DNA of 64,000 nucleotides from Melampsora larici-populina 98AG31. Taxonomy: Eukaryota; Basidiomycota; Pucciniomycetes; Pucciniales; Melampsoraceae. Position 1 is the first letter of the stretch; each line of letters starts with the position of its first letter. The notes under the pieces were generated by a model. The model was not told the origin of the DNA, did not search any database, and saw only the letters and a program-made list of their open reading frames with translations. Location of the stretch: contig NW_006768780.1 in NCBI RefSeq assembly GCF_000204055.1, positions 160,286 to 224,285 on the forward strand, in the 5' to 3' direction. The position numbers and the translations under genes are program-made. This document shows positions 36,790 to 49,002 of this stretch, piece by piece.

Positions 36790-38480
36790 AATATAGAGAA
36801 TCAACAGGAGACACAAAACAGTTGGTGTAACCCTTTCAAAAACAAATTTCTCCAATGTTGAGACAAGGGTGGAATCAAGAGCTTCAGCTGGTGGTGGTAT
36901 AGGAATAAAAAATATGAACTAGCATCTGTTGATATCTCCTTTCTTTCCAATTTGATCACCTCAAACAGCAGTATTGTGAACAGTATATGTACCTCTGAAT
37001 ATATCACACACTAGCACAGTTATCCAATCAATCCTTTCCTCTTTTTTAGCCTTGTAATTGTTGTAACAGTAACTTCATAAACCCATCCCACCTAAAGTAG
37101 CTAAACCACCAACAAAGTGCATCACAGACTATCCTGGTTCCTCTGAAATGATGACCACAACCACAATTGCGCTCCCCATCAATCATACAACTAAGACCTG
37201 GTGCAGGGCCATCTTGAAAAATCTGTGGGACTGAAGTTGGCATGTAGTTATTTTGGTATGCTTTGAAATTTTCCACAAGGTATTGACCATTAGTAATTTT
37301 CTCCTGATGTGTTGGATCCATTGTGGAGGACAAGGCAACACTTTGAGTACCCGTTTCACCAATGTCTACTTGGCTTGGGTGAGCTTTTATAACCATTCCA
37401 TCAACCAAATGTTCCATACTCATCAAGTAAAGAAGGAAACAGTTCCTGACATTTTTCTTGAACATAGAAGCTGTTTTATTAGGCATCTCAGTAATCATTG
37501 CTATAGATACTTTAAATTTGTAAACCAATCAACAATTGAATATAACTGGATGGTTATACTTGCTTGAAGAAACAAGCTACCTCCTATGGCTGAATCTGGT
37601 TGAATTGGGATATGATTTTGGACTTGGTTTGCAAAGGAGATTTTGAATTGTTGAAGAAAAGATTGATAATTATGATTTTATTTATCTTTGAATCCTGTTG
37701 ATCTGCTTCTTTAAGTCCCAGATCTTTAGAGATTGGCAGTCGGTAAAAAGCCAAAAATACAAGGAGATGGAATTTTTCTTGTGACCAAAAGAATGAGGAG
37801 AGTTTATGTGCATTGATGACACATCTCAGCAGCATTCCAATAGTTATCAGATGTATGCTCTCACAGGTCTGAACAATTTATAGCACAAACTTCACAGGGA
37901 GATGAAGTTGAGGGAAGCAACATCTCCAATCATTTCACCAAACTATGTATCAATGGAAATGAGCACTTCTTTATGTCACTCTATCTTTTGTACATAAGTC
38001 AGCGCAGTTTGTGCAGCTCTTCTATACAGGCAATCAGAACATCTGTATCTGATCCCAGATATTGTATGAGAATAATTAGACTGTCTGAGATTCAGAACCT
38101 TGTGTTTGGTCTCATTGAGAGCAGGCTTTGAAGCTCACTTATGTAGGAAAGTTACATGAGACCCCATCTCAGGATGATATTTTGATAATCAACAATTGTA
38201 TATGGCATTGGGATCAGACAAGCATGTTTTAAGTGACTGCATTCTATGTGACTGATATATAGAGACAAGTAGGACAAGGTGATATTTTTATAGACAATCA
38301 GTCTTCAACCAAGCACTTTGAATTGTACGAAAAAGGTCAAAAAGATTGTGTAGAACCAACACTCATATGGTAGTTGACCAAAGTTGCTCTCTCTTTGCCA
38401 AACAAATTGTAAATGTCTTTTGGGCCACAAATGGATCATATTTTAATGGATTATTTTTAAAAAAAAACTAGATAATGGCA
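36790..38480. repeat. Duplicated segment, copy 1
   Basis: About 1.6 kb that recurs, diverged, as 40200-40459 plus 48314-49850, where it is split by a large insertion. Matching landmarks in order include the ITEMP...NCF.LYLMS coding stretch, SVALSS, a shared CAGGTCTG block, the GCAGTTTGTGCAGCTC block and the final CTTTGAATTGTA block. It supplies the uninterrupted counterpart used to recognise the later insertions. Confidence 0.7.
37046..37528 (-). pseudogene. Degenerate unknown coding sequence in the duplicated segment
   Basis: An open frame of about 160 codons reading ITEMPNKTASMFKKNVRNCF, LYLMSMEHLVDG, TQSVALSSTMDP, PQIFQDGPAPG and GCGHHFRGTRIVCDALCWW. The second copy (minus strand, 48470-48320 then 40459-40200) preserves ITEMPAK, IRNCFVLYLMS, SPSVALSS, EPYLQENFEKYQ and FFQDGLESAPG with stops and an inserted LTR. 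Conservation at protein level across the copies indicates a former gene, but I do not recognise the family. Confidence 0.45.
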
Positions 38481-39215
38481 TATCCTTTGCTGTGTTGCAA
38501 TTCTTTTTTTGGGTGGTTTTGGAGCTTTGTACATATCTCAGCAGATTTTATATAATTGTAACAACTCACATGTGATGGCTTACATGCTGAGCCAGAAAAA
38601 CCCTGGAAAAAACATTCAAAAAGGGGGATGTTGTCCTTCACTTGTAACTTTTTTCTGGATCTGTGTTGTTACTTTTGGAGGATTAAAGGAGTGCACAAGT
38701 CCTGCATTTTTGTCCATTGTGCTAAGAAAAGCTTGAAAGTCACCAAACTGAGTTCTTGGATTTTTCATATCCACCAAAAGCTTCCAACAGAAGGAAACTA
38801 GCACAATTTGACCTATCTGATTTTTTCAGGTTCTTTGGATCAATATGAAGCATGCCATTTAAATTGCTAGTATTGATCATTTTTCAGTATGGAAAAATAC
38901 ATCTTCTTTGCACTGTATAAGTAGCTACATCTACAAGAGCTTTTTGTCACAAACCATTGCACACCTAATGCATTATAATTCATGTAGAATCAGTGATTCA
39001 TGCTTGTTTTGTTGAAATGTAGTCTTGTGGTTGTCCCTGCATAACCCTTTGGCCAAAGCTTGAAATTGGAAATTGAATTTAACAATTAGTTTTGCAAGCT
39101 TTTTTGGATCACACAATGGAACCCAAGGGGGATTTATCCAAAACATCCTATGGTAAATCATCTATGCCTGATTGTTGAATTGTAGTGCTTGTTTGGGTCC
39201 CTACATAACTGTCTT
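38481..39215. other. Non-coding
   Basis: No gene or element ends recognised. Overlapping frames on both strands at 38509-38804 are unstructured. Confidence 0.4.
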
Positions 39216-39900
39216 CTGAACTGCTCACACCCAGTGTTGTCAACACCCACAAGTAAAACCATGCAATAAGTAGCTACATCAACAAGTGCTGTATGTAATG
39301 AGCAATTACCCACATGAATCTGGTGGGGGTGCCTTCACTTAGCTACACCACCTTTGGCTAAGTTAAGGTACCACAACCAGTCACACAACCACTGAATGAT
39401 TGTGCAAAAAGATTGAGCACCTGGCTGCTAGGTGGTTTGGCTTTCAACTTAGTACAACTTCAACAGCTAAAACCCTAGACCACCTTCAGTGGGTCAAGCC
39501 AATCTCTCATCTTGAGCCTGGTCTTGCCAATGTCTATGCCTTGTGCCCTGCCTCCATTGCACAATGTCTGAGTGATTTTGTGATGGCCACCTAGCTGCTA
39601 GGTGTTCTAGCCTTAAAGTTAAGATAAAGTGGGTACCTTGACTTTAAAATCCAGGCCACCTAGCTATTAGGTAATCTAGCATCTGCACAATCACTCTGCA
39701 ATTGTCTTCTGGTTGGGGCCAAGATCCTATCTCATCTTGGCCCTGCCACCATTGCACAATCCCTGAGTGATTGTGCAATGGCTAGACCACATAACTTCCA
39801 GGTGGTCTGGCTTTCAAAGTTGATGTTAAGTGGGTACCTTAACTTCAAATGCTAGCCTCTGCACAATCACTCAGTGATTGTACAGTGCAATGGAGACTGT
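39216..39900. repeat. Second cluster of short hairpins
   Basis: Consecutive perfect or near-perfect inverted repeats: GTGTTG/CAACAC (about 39234); CACCTAG/CTAGGTG (about 39588-39604); GGGCCAAGAT/ATCTTGGCCC (39716-39743); CATTGCACAATC/GATTGTGCAATG (about 39750-39780); AGACCAC/GTGGTCT (39784-39808); GTTAAG/CTTAAC around GGGTACC (about 39824-39843); ACAATCACT/AGTGATTGT (about 39862-39880). The motif families CACCTAG, GTTAAGTGGGTACCTT and GCACAATCACT recur, as if a stem-loop unit had been amplified. It shares layout but not sequence with the cluster at 13136-13622. Confidence 0.7.
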
Positions 39901-41103
39901 CAATAAAGAAGGTCATTGAATAAGGTATCAACTCAAAAGATTGGTAAATAATTTGCTACAAGTTTATTACATATATTTTCAATATGTAGGACAGCACTTG
40001 ACAATAGTAGTCAAATTGAGAAATAACAGAAATAACACAAATCTGTGGCTACTAACTGTAAACGGGCTCAAAGGGGTCTTGTGAGGCCTCTTAAAGGTTA
40101 ATATGGATGGACTGGCTTGCTCTTAAAGCCGTGTAGACTTGATTGTACTTGTAGAGGATGAGAACAAAGAACAGGAAAACAATCAAGGTTTTATATACTT
40201 GTCAGAATAAATAGTAAAGCACACAGCAAGTGTTAACAAACAATGCCGGTTCCCGGACATTCAACACAATCACAAAGGTGTTCCTTCTCAGTGTAATTAC
40301 CGGGAGCTGATTCAAGGCCATCTTGAAAAAAATGTGGCACTGGAGCCGATGTGATTGTTTGGTACTTTTCAAAATTTTCCTGAAGGTATGGCTCATTGCT
40401 GATTTGCTTCTCTCTCATTGGAGCTGGCGCAGAAGACAATGCAACACTTGGACTACCAGTGTGGTGATCTATTTATGAGATCAATCAAGAAAATCAATCA
40501 TCATAACTTTATCAAATTATTAGGAAACTTTAGTATAGCAGGAAATTTGAAATGCAGGTTTTCAGATCAATTGAAGCTCTTAGAGGCTTATGTAAACTTA
40601 TTAATTCAATATTATGTCATCTTATTTCAAAAATATTCTTAAGATCATTATAGTTTACTTACAAAGTTATTACAAAAAGACAGGAAAAGAAAAGATAAGA
40701 AAAATTTGAAAATATCACAAGGACCGCCAGATCCCCCCTTGACGTCGAGGGGGGCTAGAGTCTCACAAAAGTCTCGCAATTGCGTGGCAGTTGTGTTTAA
40801 TCTGAGCAGCTCAGATATGCATGGTTCCGCCTGTTCCACCGCCTTGGCTCAATAAGTATTCATGAACAACCCTGCACGTTCAGCCATTGCTCTGAACTTT
40901 ATGGAACATAGGGCTGTCGAGAGGACCAAGACTGAGTCTCAGTTGCCATTTCACAGCCTTTCCCAACTGTTTCATGCCCTGTGAAATAACTCACACCTCT
41001 GACACACACATAACCTGGCATGGCACCTTTACCGCAGATACAACATACCGATTCCTCAATCATCTCAATATCATATCATCGTCATCCAATTGTGCAATCA
41101 AAA

Positions 41104-42310
41104 TGGCCAGAGCACCGTCAACAATGAAGGCTGTCTCAAGGTCAAGGAAGCCTACCACTGCTACCTCAATCCCTGAAGATGCTCCAGTCGATGAAGTCGA
41201 GACGGCTAGTAAGAAAAATGACACACTAAACACAATCTCAAATTCAATCCTTGCGATCTTCAACCAATCTCAAAACTCATTAACTGGTCATCGAAAATTA
41301 GTCAACAATCTACACAAAATCTTTCTTTTGGCTAGTGCAATCTTTGAAGAAACTGACAATGATGAGATGCAAGATGCTGAAAAAACTATCAAACTCAGGG
41401 GCAAGAAAACTCACTGAAGCAATTTATACCGTACTTGAAAATTTGGTTTCAACTAAAACGGGATCGTTGAGGTGGATAGAGTGATCAAGTTTATTGGAGC
41501 GTTTTGTTCATTTGCTACTGATCATGGTCAGTCTTCTCTTCTACACCCTATCCATTGGTTTCCGCATTGGCCAGTGGGAGTGACATTTTATCATTACACA
41601 TAAGACCCTCTCAAGGATTCTTCAGATCAAACTCCTACCAATCGACTCTTACTGCACATAATCAAATATCTCAATCGCGGGTTTGAAGCTAAGAATCAGA
41701 TTGTCAGATTCAGATGCAGCCAATTGCTGGCTTATGTGGTCAATAGTCTAGAAGATATCGAGTGCGTTAAGAAGTTCGAGCTCATATCATTGATTTTTAT
41801 TGATTGTGCTTATAAGAACTTCTCCTCTCTATCCGCAGTGATGATCTCTTTAGTGAACTCAAATCTAAACTACTGATCCGAAGTCATGATAAAGAGAAAG
41901 ATGTGCGACAACAAGCTGCCATTGCTTTGATGAACTTTAGACCAGTAGGTGAAGAAGAGGATGAAGACGAGGACGAAGTGAATGTAAATGACGCGCTGAT
42001 TGACCTCATGATTCGTGATCCATCGTCGTAAGTAAATTTGGTCACTTTAAGCCCTGATCCTGATGGTGTGACTAACCTTGCCGAAAAACGCGACATTGAA
42101 ACCAGTGAGGTCCGCCGTACTGTTTTGCATAAAGTATGCGAAGTACCCACCTCGATCATTGCCCGCCGTTATGACGAGACTACGAGATGTTGACACTCTT
42201 ATTGGCTTACCACCGTTTACATTTAGATTAGTTTTCAAAGACGGATCCGAAGTTTTTTTCATACGGATGATTTGGATGGATTTACTTCATGGAAAAGATT
42301 TTTGACTCAG
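41104..42310 (+). pseudogene. Captured fragment of condensin subunit CAP-G (Cnd3/Ycg1)
   Basis: CAP-G is the HEAT-repeat subunit of condensin, needed for mitotic chromosome compaction. The fragment keeps intron structure. It begins MARAPSTMKAVSRSRK, then SILAIFNQSQ and LTGHRKLVNNLHKI, a frameshift near 41455, EVDRVIKFIGAFCSFATDH, then VRFRCSQLLAYVVNSLEDI, a GTGCGT...CGCAG intron, and DDLFSELKSKLL, HDKEKDVRQQAAIAL and DPSS. A GTAAGT intron follows, then EVRRTVL and, in a different frame, SLPAVMTRLRDVDTL. Order and motifs match the N-terminal third of the family; several frame breaks and absence of the remainder mark it as non-functional. An intact gene should exist elsewhere in the genome. Confidence 0.75.
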
Positions 42311-42414
42311 TTGATTGGTAAAGTTCATCATTTACCAGTTTGGGTTAGTGGTCCTTTTCTTTTACACTCTTAGGATCATGTCTTATGTGTGACTGATGTG
42401 TTTTTCTGTTTTGG

Positions 42415-44373
42415 ATGAATTACTTCGACTTGAAATTGCTGCTAGACAAGCTGCGATTGCTCAAGAACGTGCGACCTCTAACTCTTCTGCAGACTGCCCC
42501 TCACTCCACCAAACTTATCAGTCTCGCCGATCCCGAACAAAAGAAACAAACCAATCATAATCATAGATTCTCATGTAAGAGATCATTGAAATCAAACCAA
42601 TCAAGGATTTGATCAACAATGGTCTAAATCAATCTCAACTTTAAGAAAATCATCTATTGAACTTCAATTGAATTCACCTGAATCTATCAATTCTAGTGTA
42701 TTACAATCTACTTCTACTTCAAACTTAAACAATAGTCAATCTGTTGCACCTTTCCTTGGTTTCATTTTTATTCATAATCAGAATTCAATGTTAGAAGAAG
42801 ATACAAAATTGTAAGCGTGTTTCAAATTCAATCAAAGCAGTACAAGTGACAGAGAGACCAACTGATTGAAAGTTTTGCTTTTCTTGCTATTTAGGAAATC
42901 ATTCGGTTTGGGTTTGATTGAAATTAGTCCAGCGTTAGGAGAAATGATATGGGCACCATTAAATGAAGGATCACTGCAGACATTATTCGGGTTCCCCAAG
43001 TGGGCAGGGAAAAATGATTGGGAGTATGATTTGTCATAAAATGGTCTATCACTCCACACCTGAGCCATAACACCCACACTACATATGTGTAGCAGGCTCA
43101 GTGAATATGTGGTTATCATGTACATACAGTTCTGCTCAGTTATCTGCTCATCAGGACAAGTTATTCATATGTAATACATGCTGTAACTTCTTTCAGATTG
43201 AAAAAAGCTTCCAAGAGATTGACTACATACACTGACTCAATGTTTTGGTGTGATCTCATCAACTCAACTGCATGTAACACACTTTCTGTTACTAAGACAT
43301 AGCTTCAACAATATTGCCTGAGCAGCTACAGAATTATATGTAGTGAATTTTTGGGAAAAAAATTTCAAAGTCGAAAAAGTTACATGTGGTATAACATGTG
43401 ATTTATTTATTCTGATGGGCAAAAAACTGAGCAGACCTGTATGTACATGATAGACAACTATTGACTTAGCTTGCTGCACATATGTAGTGTGGGTGAAATG
43501 GCCCAGGTGTGCAGTATTAGATTCTTTTATGAAAAACTGTACTATTAATCATTTTCCTTTGCCAAATTGGGGAAGTTGAATGATGTTTACAGTGGATCAA
43601 AAGTATTAATCCAATACTTAAACCGAATCGAACTCATAATGAAGTCAAATCCCACAAGAAAATTACTAGGATGTTCATATTCAATCCAATCGGCAAATCA
43701 TAAGCTATCTTCTCTGATTGATTTCTTAACATCAAATGAAAGGAATCTTTAACTTGTTTACCTTTGATTATCTGTAGGAAATTGTTTATTGAATTAGAAG
43801 AAGAAATCCAAGATTATCAAACTTCAATCAGTCCATTATTACCAAACATAACTAATCTTCATACAAGGGTTTTGATTCAGTTGATCATATGTTTAAGTAA
43901 GATTTTGTTACATGAATGTTTTATGATCAATGGGAATCAAGAACAAGATCATTCATTTGAGATTTGTTGGAATTTGGCAAATGGAATGGTTCAGATTGGG
44001 GTTTGGTTAATGGGTTTGAATGGTTTTGATTTTACTTTACTTCATCCGTAAATCACCTTTCTCTTTCTTGATCCTTCTGATATACTAATCCAGCCCTTGC
44101 ATCTGTGTTTTCAGGTTTACAAATTATTGTTGGGCAACAACAGCAAGAATTATCATTAAATCAATTAACCTTTTAAATCAAGCTGAAGCAAACCAACAAA
44201 ACTTACTAGAAAAAGTTTATCTCTCAATGAATTTCATTAATTATCAAACTGATCATCGGAATGCATCTTCATTAGCTAAAACTTATCTGAATTATGTCAA
44301 AGATTTGATCCAGTTTAAAGATGCAATTTCTAGAAAACCTTTGGTGAGATTAGTTCAAGTTGAAAACAGTTGA
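42415..44373 (+). pseudogene. Captured helical protein fragment, possible fungal regulator C-terminus
   Basis: Exon-like pieces read NSMLEEDTKL, a GTAAGC...TTTAG intron, then KSFGLGLIEISPALGEMIW, an interruption by a 623-bp MITE at 42972-43594, then KVLIQYLNRIELIM, an intron, LFIELEEEIQDYQTSISPLL, another intron, and CWATTARIIIKSINLL to a stop at 44373. Removing the MITE and one GAT restores the frame (NEGSKVLIQ). The all-helical, leucine-rich pattern resembles the middle/C-terminal region of fungal-specific transcription factors, but no zinc cluster is present and the assignment is tentative. Confidence 0.45.
42972..43594. mobile_element. 623-bp CACTA-like MITE, copy 1
   Basis: Ends CACTGCAGACATTATTCGGG and, reversed, CACTGTAAACATCATTCAAC. 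It is flanked by GAT at 42969-42971 and 43595-43597. Copy 2 at 60618-61240 has the same length and is almost identical in sequence, so transposition was recent. AT-rich interior without a transposase; the two minus-strand frames repeated in both copies are not genes. Confidence 0.9.
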
Positions 44374-45212
44374 CAAAGGTTCTTTTCAAGAGGACTTTGG
44401 GATTGGGGAGTTTCGGATCTAGAAGGTTCTTTGGGAAAGATTGTTTCTTGTGTTTGCTTTGATATTGGGATGGATCATAAATGAAAAGATCTTATGTATA
44501 ACAAATTATGTGGGTTTTTGTTTGTTGAATGGAAAACATGATTGTTCAGTAGGATCAAAAGACATTGTATGTATGCTTTATTTAGAAACACGTAAATTGA
44601 TTTTTGATAATTTGAAAAATCATAGGGTATCTTGCTTCAAATACGTACCACTGACACCGCTAAAATACAGTTAACAACTGATAAGCCTGAAGTCACTTTG
44701 GTTTTGATACTATCAGAATAAACAAAATCTATAATTACAGTACCATATCATGCCTGAACATGAAAGAAAATGGAAGGTTATTTTACAATGAATTCAGTGA
44801 GATAGAAAAAGAAGCAATCATACCAAAAGAAAAAACAAGAATCATATGAAAAATCTCACAATCTACCAATCAAACAAACTCAAAAGAAAAGGTAAAGAAA
44901 AAACAATCGATCAATCAAGAAACCTTGAGAGTATATATTTATATATTTTTGTTTTTTACGTTTTATCCCATTTCCAAATTTTGTTGGTTAAGAGTTTAAT
45001 TGCTTTAGAAACTTGCTTACTTAAACCAGAAGTAATATTTTTTTAAAAATTCAACATCTTTATGATTTGTTTTTCATCTTAATTGACAACTTGATCCAGA
45101 TAATAAAATGATTTCTCGTACTACAAGATATTCTTGTCGTTTTAAGTACTAGCAAACCAATTTAGAAGAAAAAAAACCAATAAAATCCCTCAGGCTTTTC
45201 TTCAGGTTAACT

Positions 45213-45748
45213 TTAGATTTCTTTTCTTTTGAAAATGTGTACCTTTAGCATTTCCATCGGAAGAGTAAAGCGTAGTGTGATTCGCTTGTTCGGGTCAGAT
45301 TCTGGTTGTGATTCACTAGAGTTCTGCTCCGTTTGACTAGACCCACAAGAAAAGTCTGACTGTTGGACGATCCAACAAAAAACAAAAAAACAAAACAATG
45401 ATATCAGAATGAAATCCAAGTCAGAATAAGATGATAGATTTTGAGAAAGGACCCATGGAATGGACACTCAACAGTTTGCTCAAACTTTTTCCTACTTTTT
45501 GCTTGAGTAGCTGGAAGAGGACTTGATCTTAACTGAAATAGATAAGGTGTCAATTGGTTAATAAAATCAAATGGTAATTTGGATGGTTTGAGGTTAAATG
45601 AATCGAGATCATCTGATAATGGTTCATGAGCGGAAGTTTGTTGAATGAGGAGTTCAGCCCAAGCTGAGAGCTCAAGATCATCAAGCCCACTGATCATGAA
45701 ATGTATGACTAAGCATGGGCTAGCGCTAGGACAGGTTAGGACACACAA
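45213..45748 (-). pseudogene. Unidentified gene fragment inside the CACTA-like element
   Basis: A minus-strand frame reads SGLDDLELSAWAELLIQQTS, PFDFINQLTPYLFQLRS and KFEQTVECPFHGSF, followed after an intron-like gap by SQTEQNSSESQPESDPNKR and LRFTLPMEML. Composition and the plausible intron suggest captured host coding sequence. I do not recognise the protein. Confidence 0.4.
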
Positions 45749-46704
45749 AGTCAGGTGGGATTAGACACTTTTGCAACACTTTTGCAGCACTTTCAACCCC
45801 CCTCGACGTCGAGAGGGGATCTGGCGGTCCTTGTGTATAGGTGTAAAAGTTGGAAAATGGTTTTTAGGGTATTAATAATTAAGTTATGGGTTTATTAAGG
45901 CTAGAATATGAAAGAACAACACTTTATTATACAGCAACAATTTTAATCTTGGAGGTTGATTAGGGAAAACAGAAGTCATTAGCAGAAAGGTACTTTTTCA
46001 AAGATGGTAAACAAGGGTTATACGTGTAGTTTACATATGTAATGGTGGTAGTAGTGGAAATTAAGGTTGCCAAGAAGATTTTCCAGGATTTTTAAGGTTG
46101 TGGAAGATTATTTCATATTACATGAGCAAGGAAAAGAGAGTAGCAGCTGTGAAAAGTGAAAAAAATGGGTGAATTTCATCAAAAATGAAGGTTTTCAGCT
46201 AATTACATATGTCAGATGACGTCAGATCAGGTTGGTAGATAGCTCATTCAACGCAAAAGAGTGTATTACATAATGTACAAACTTTAAATCATTAGTAACG
46301 GAGGTGTATGTAAAAAGTTATACGGGAAATAAGAAATTGGGGTGAATCTGGAATTTACAGTCACAAGTCAACATGTAACACCAAAAACCTTAACTTCACA
46401 ACTCAATATCTTACTCATAACTCATCAGAAATAGGTCATATGGGTGTCATAAATGATCAGTATCACGAGGGCTACAAGATGCACTATAGTAGATCAAAAT
46501 TGGACCACATCTGAAAAAATTTGTAATCTCAAAAATTGGTTTGCAGCTAGTTTACAAGGAAAAAATCACCTGTATTCATCTTAAGAAGTGCTGTACATTA
46601 AATCGTTGTGTCATTGATCACTTTTGGCTGTGAAAATTACATCATACATTAGTAACAAGATCATTACATTGCATCATTACATGGTTTTTAGGGTTCTTTA
46701 GGCA

Positions 46705-47810
46705 CAGGGGCAAAAATTGATGCTCACAACTATGTGAGTGTTGAAATGTTCCTGTTTTGTTCCCATTTGTTTCCCATTTGTTTCCAGTTTGTTTCCAATT
46801 TGTTTCCCTTTTCTTTCTGCTTGTCAGCTGATTACATGATCATCAGGAGCTGAGCAAACAAACCAAGCCTTCCTCAGCCTTTATTCCTGAGCAAAGAAGT
46901 CTGAGGAAGGGCTGATCCATCTGCTCAGCTGATCCTGAGCGGCATTCCCTGGTTCAATAAGTTCCAAGGGATGCCACTAATGTATAGCTTAGGGGCTGAG
47001 CTGAACTGAGTATTCCCTTAGCTAAGTCTCTGAAGCATCCCCAAGACGGATCACAGAGCGCCAAGCTTGCCTCAAGCTTCATGGCTCCGGAATGAAGCCT
47101 GAGGCCCTTCTGCTTGTTCAACTGAGCTGCTCAGCTATTCCTCAGAGGCATTCCTGAGATCAAAAGGATCCGGAGGATTTCACTGCTGATTGGCTGAGGG
47201 GCTGCTCAGCTAGTCCTCAGGGGCATTCCTGGCCGGATCAGAAGGAGCCAAAGGATGTCACTGAGTATTGGCTGAGGGGCTGCTCAGTTGATCTCAGCCC
47301 CTCAGTGAGAAAAACATTATCCAGGATATCACTGAGGATTAGCTGAGCAACTGAGATGAACTGAGCAGATGGGATGGCGCTTCTATCAGGCTTCATTCCT
47401 TAGCAAGGAAGTCTGAGGAAAGTCCGGCCCATCAGTGATCCAGTCAGGGGATGCTACTGAGTATTTGCTGAGCAGCTCAAATGGGACGCCCCTGTGCAGG
47501 CTTCTTCACTGAACAATGAAGCCTCAGGAAGGTATAGTACATGTGCTCATCTTCATTTTGAACAAATTGCTGAGTATCCAGTGACCCATGAGCTGATCCT
47601 GAGTACTCATTGGGAATCAGTTATTGCCCATCCAAGATGGAAACAAGCCTTCTCAACAAATGTCAAGTAAAATATGAGCACCACAGGCTGATCACCTGAA
47701 CACAACCAAGATTGTGAATTGAATCAATCTGGAAGAAAATATATCTTTTTTGGAGAATTCCAAAAAGTCTACAACGCTCACATGTATGTGAGTATCTATT
47801 TTGGCCCCTG
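46705..47810. mobile_element. 1.1-kb hAT-like non-autonomous element
   Basis: The ends are CAGGGGCAAAAATTGATGCT and, reversed, CAGGGGCCAAAATAGATACT. The flanking 8-mers TTTAGGCA and TGAGGCAG are only an approximate duplication. The interior is unusual: many copies of CTGAGC/GCTCAG-type words form hairpins, including CTGAGGGGCTG/CAGCCCCTCAG at about 47273-47306, with repeated phrases such as GTCTGAGGAAGG. No coding region. It lies inside LTR copy 3. Confidence 0.6.
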
Positions 47811-49002
47811 TGAGGCAGATTTGACTGGTTTTTGAGGCTGTTGACTAATGTAGAGGTTGTTACACGTGGATATAAGTACTCCTTGATGATTTTGGGATTT
47901 TTGTTCCGTTTTCTGCATCTTATACCTTTGTTGTAGTGTTATAAATCATCATTTATTTACTATATTTGTACTAAGATCACTTAAATCCGCCCCTTCAAAG
48001 CAAGGAGAAATTTATTTACGTGTGTTAAAGACTATAAGTCAATTTGGGGATAATACTTAACAACAGTATTGCTAGTAATAACATAGTGTGTGGAATTTTT
48101 GCGCTTAAAATCTGGGAATAATACTACACAACAGTATTGCTTTATTTCTCTGGTGCCTTTGTCTTTTTCTCTGTTATCACAAAGTGGTCAGCAAGTGCCC
48201 TTGTGCTGGTTCCTTTGAAGAAGGCAGTCTTTAGACAACTTCTACTATATTACATGTAGTAGATTATCCCTTCTTAGGTGTTGTAAAGCTCTTGTTGAGA
48301 TTTAAATACTACACCGGTCCTGCCAATGTCTTCTTGAGTTAGCCAATGCCTTAAATATCCTCCATTTACTAAATCATACTCATTAAATAAAGAACAAAAC
48401 AGTTTCTGATGCTCATTTTAAGTACATAAGCTTCCTTTGCAGGCATTTCAGTGATTATATTGATGTAGATCTGTTCAGTTTGAAAACCATTCAACAACTG
48501 AATATACTTGGATCCTTATGCTTGATTCAGGAATTGGGTTGGCTTCTATAGTGGAACCTCGTTGGCTTGGGATAAAGTGGTGGGGATGGTCTTGTTGGAC
48601 TTGATCTGCAAGAGGTGTTGAGAGACTAGAGTGATAACTATGATATTCTATATATAGTTCTCCTTATATATGTACCAGATAGATTTTTGGCAAGCAATAA
48701 TGAGCTCAAGGAAACATTGGACCTTTCTGCGGAGATGGACGACTAGTAAAAAAAATCAAAACTCAAGAGAGATGAGGGAAAAGAATCATTGTTGGGAACA
48801 AAAGAATAACGTGAATTTATGTACATACTTTGATGAAACATCATCAGCATGCAGATAAGCATCAGGTATATTCTTTCACAGGTCTGGCCAAGTCGCAGTA
48901 CAAACCTCACAGAGTGATAAATGGAAGCCTCATCCTAAGTCATTTCGCCAAAGGATGTATTGGTAACAACAAACATTTTTATGTGATTTCATCGCATGTA
49001 AG

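Larger units (their letters stand above)
40716..45835. mobile_element. 5.1-kb CACTA-like element carrying host-gene fragments
   Basis: Inverted ends of about 40 bp: CACAAGGACCGCCAGATCCC at 40716, and the same word read in reverse complement from 45835, each followed by a CGACGTCGAGGGGGG-type palindrome. The 3-bp target duplication is TAT (40713-40715 and 45836-45838). LTR copy 2 shows the empty site (TTGAAAATAT directly followed by GGGTATGAAAG at about 14805). No transposase is recognisable. The interior holds a condensin CAP-G fragment, a helical protein fragment hit by a MITE, an unidentified minus-strand fragment, and an unassigned AT-rich stretch at 44374-45212. This is the layout of a non-autonomous gene-capturing (Pack-type) element. 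Confidence 0.85.
40460..48313 (+). mobile_element. Solo-LTR-like unit, copy 3, with two nested insertions
   Basis: Starts TGTGGTGATC at 40460 and ends ATACTACA at 48313, flanked by CCAG (40456-40459) and CCGG (48314-48317), again a duplication differing by CpG to CpA. Without the 5.1-kb element at 40716-45835 and the 1.1-kb element at 46705-47810 it is about 1.6 kb and colinear with copies 1 and 2. No internal coding region. Confidence 0.75.

Noticed and set aside
39216..39900. CRISPR-like interpretation of the recurring short palindromes
   Set aside because: Motifs are unevenly spaced, of different sequence, with no constant spacers, and the DNA is eukaryotic.
42832..43125. Minus-strand frames repeated at 60583-60771
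   Set aside because: They are duplicated only because they lie in the two MITE copies and show no protein features.
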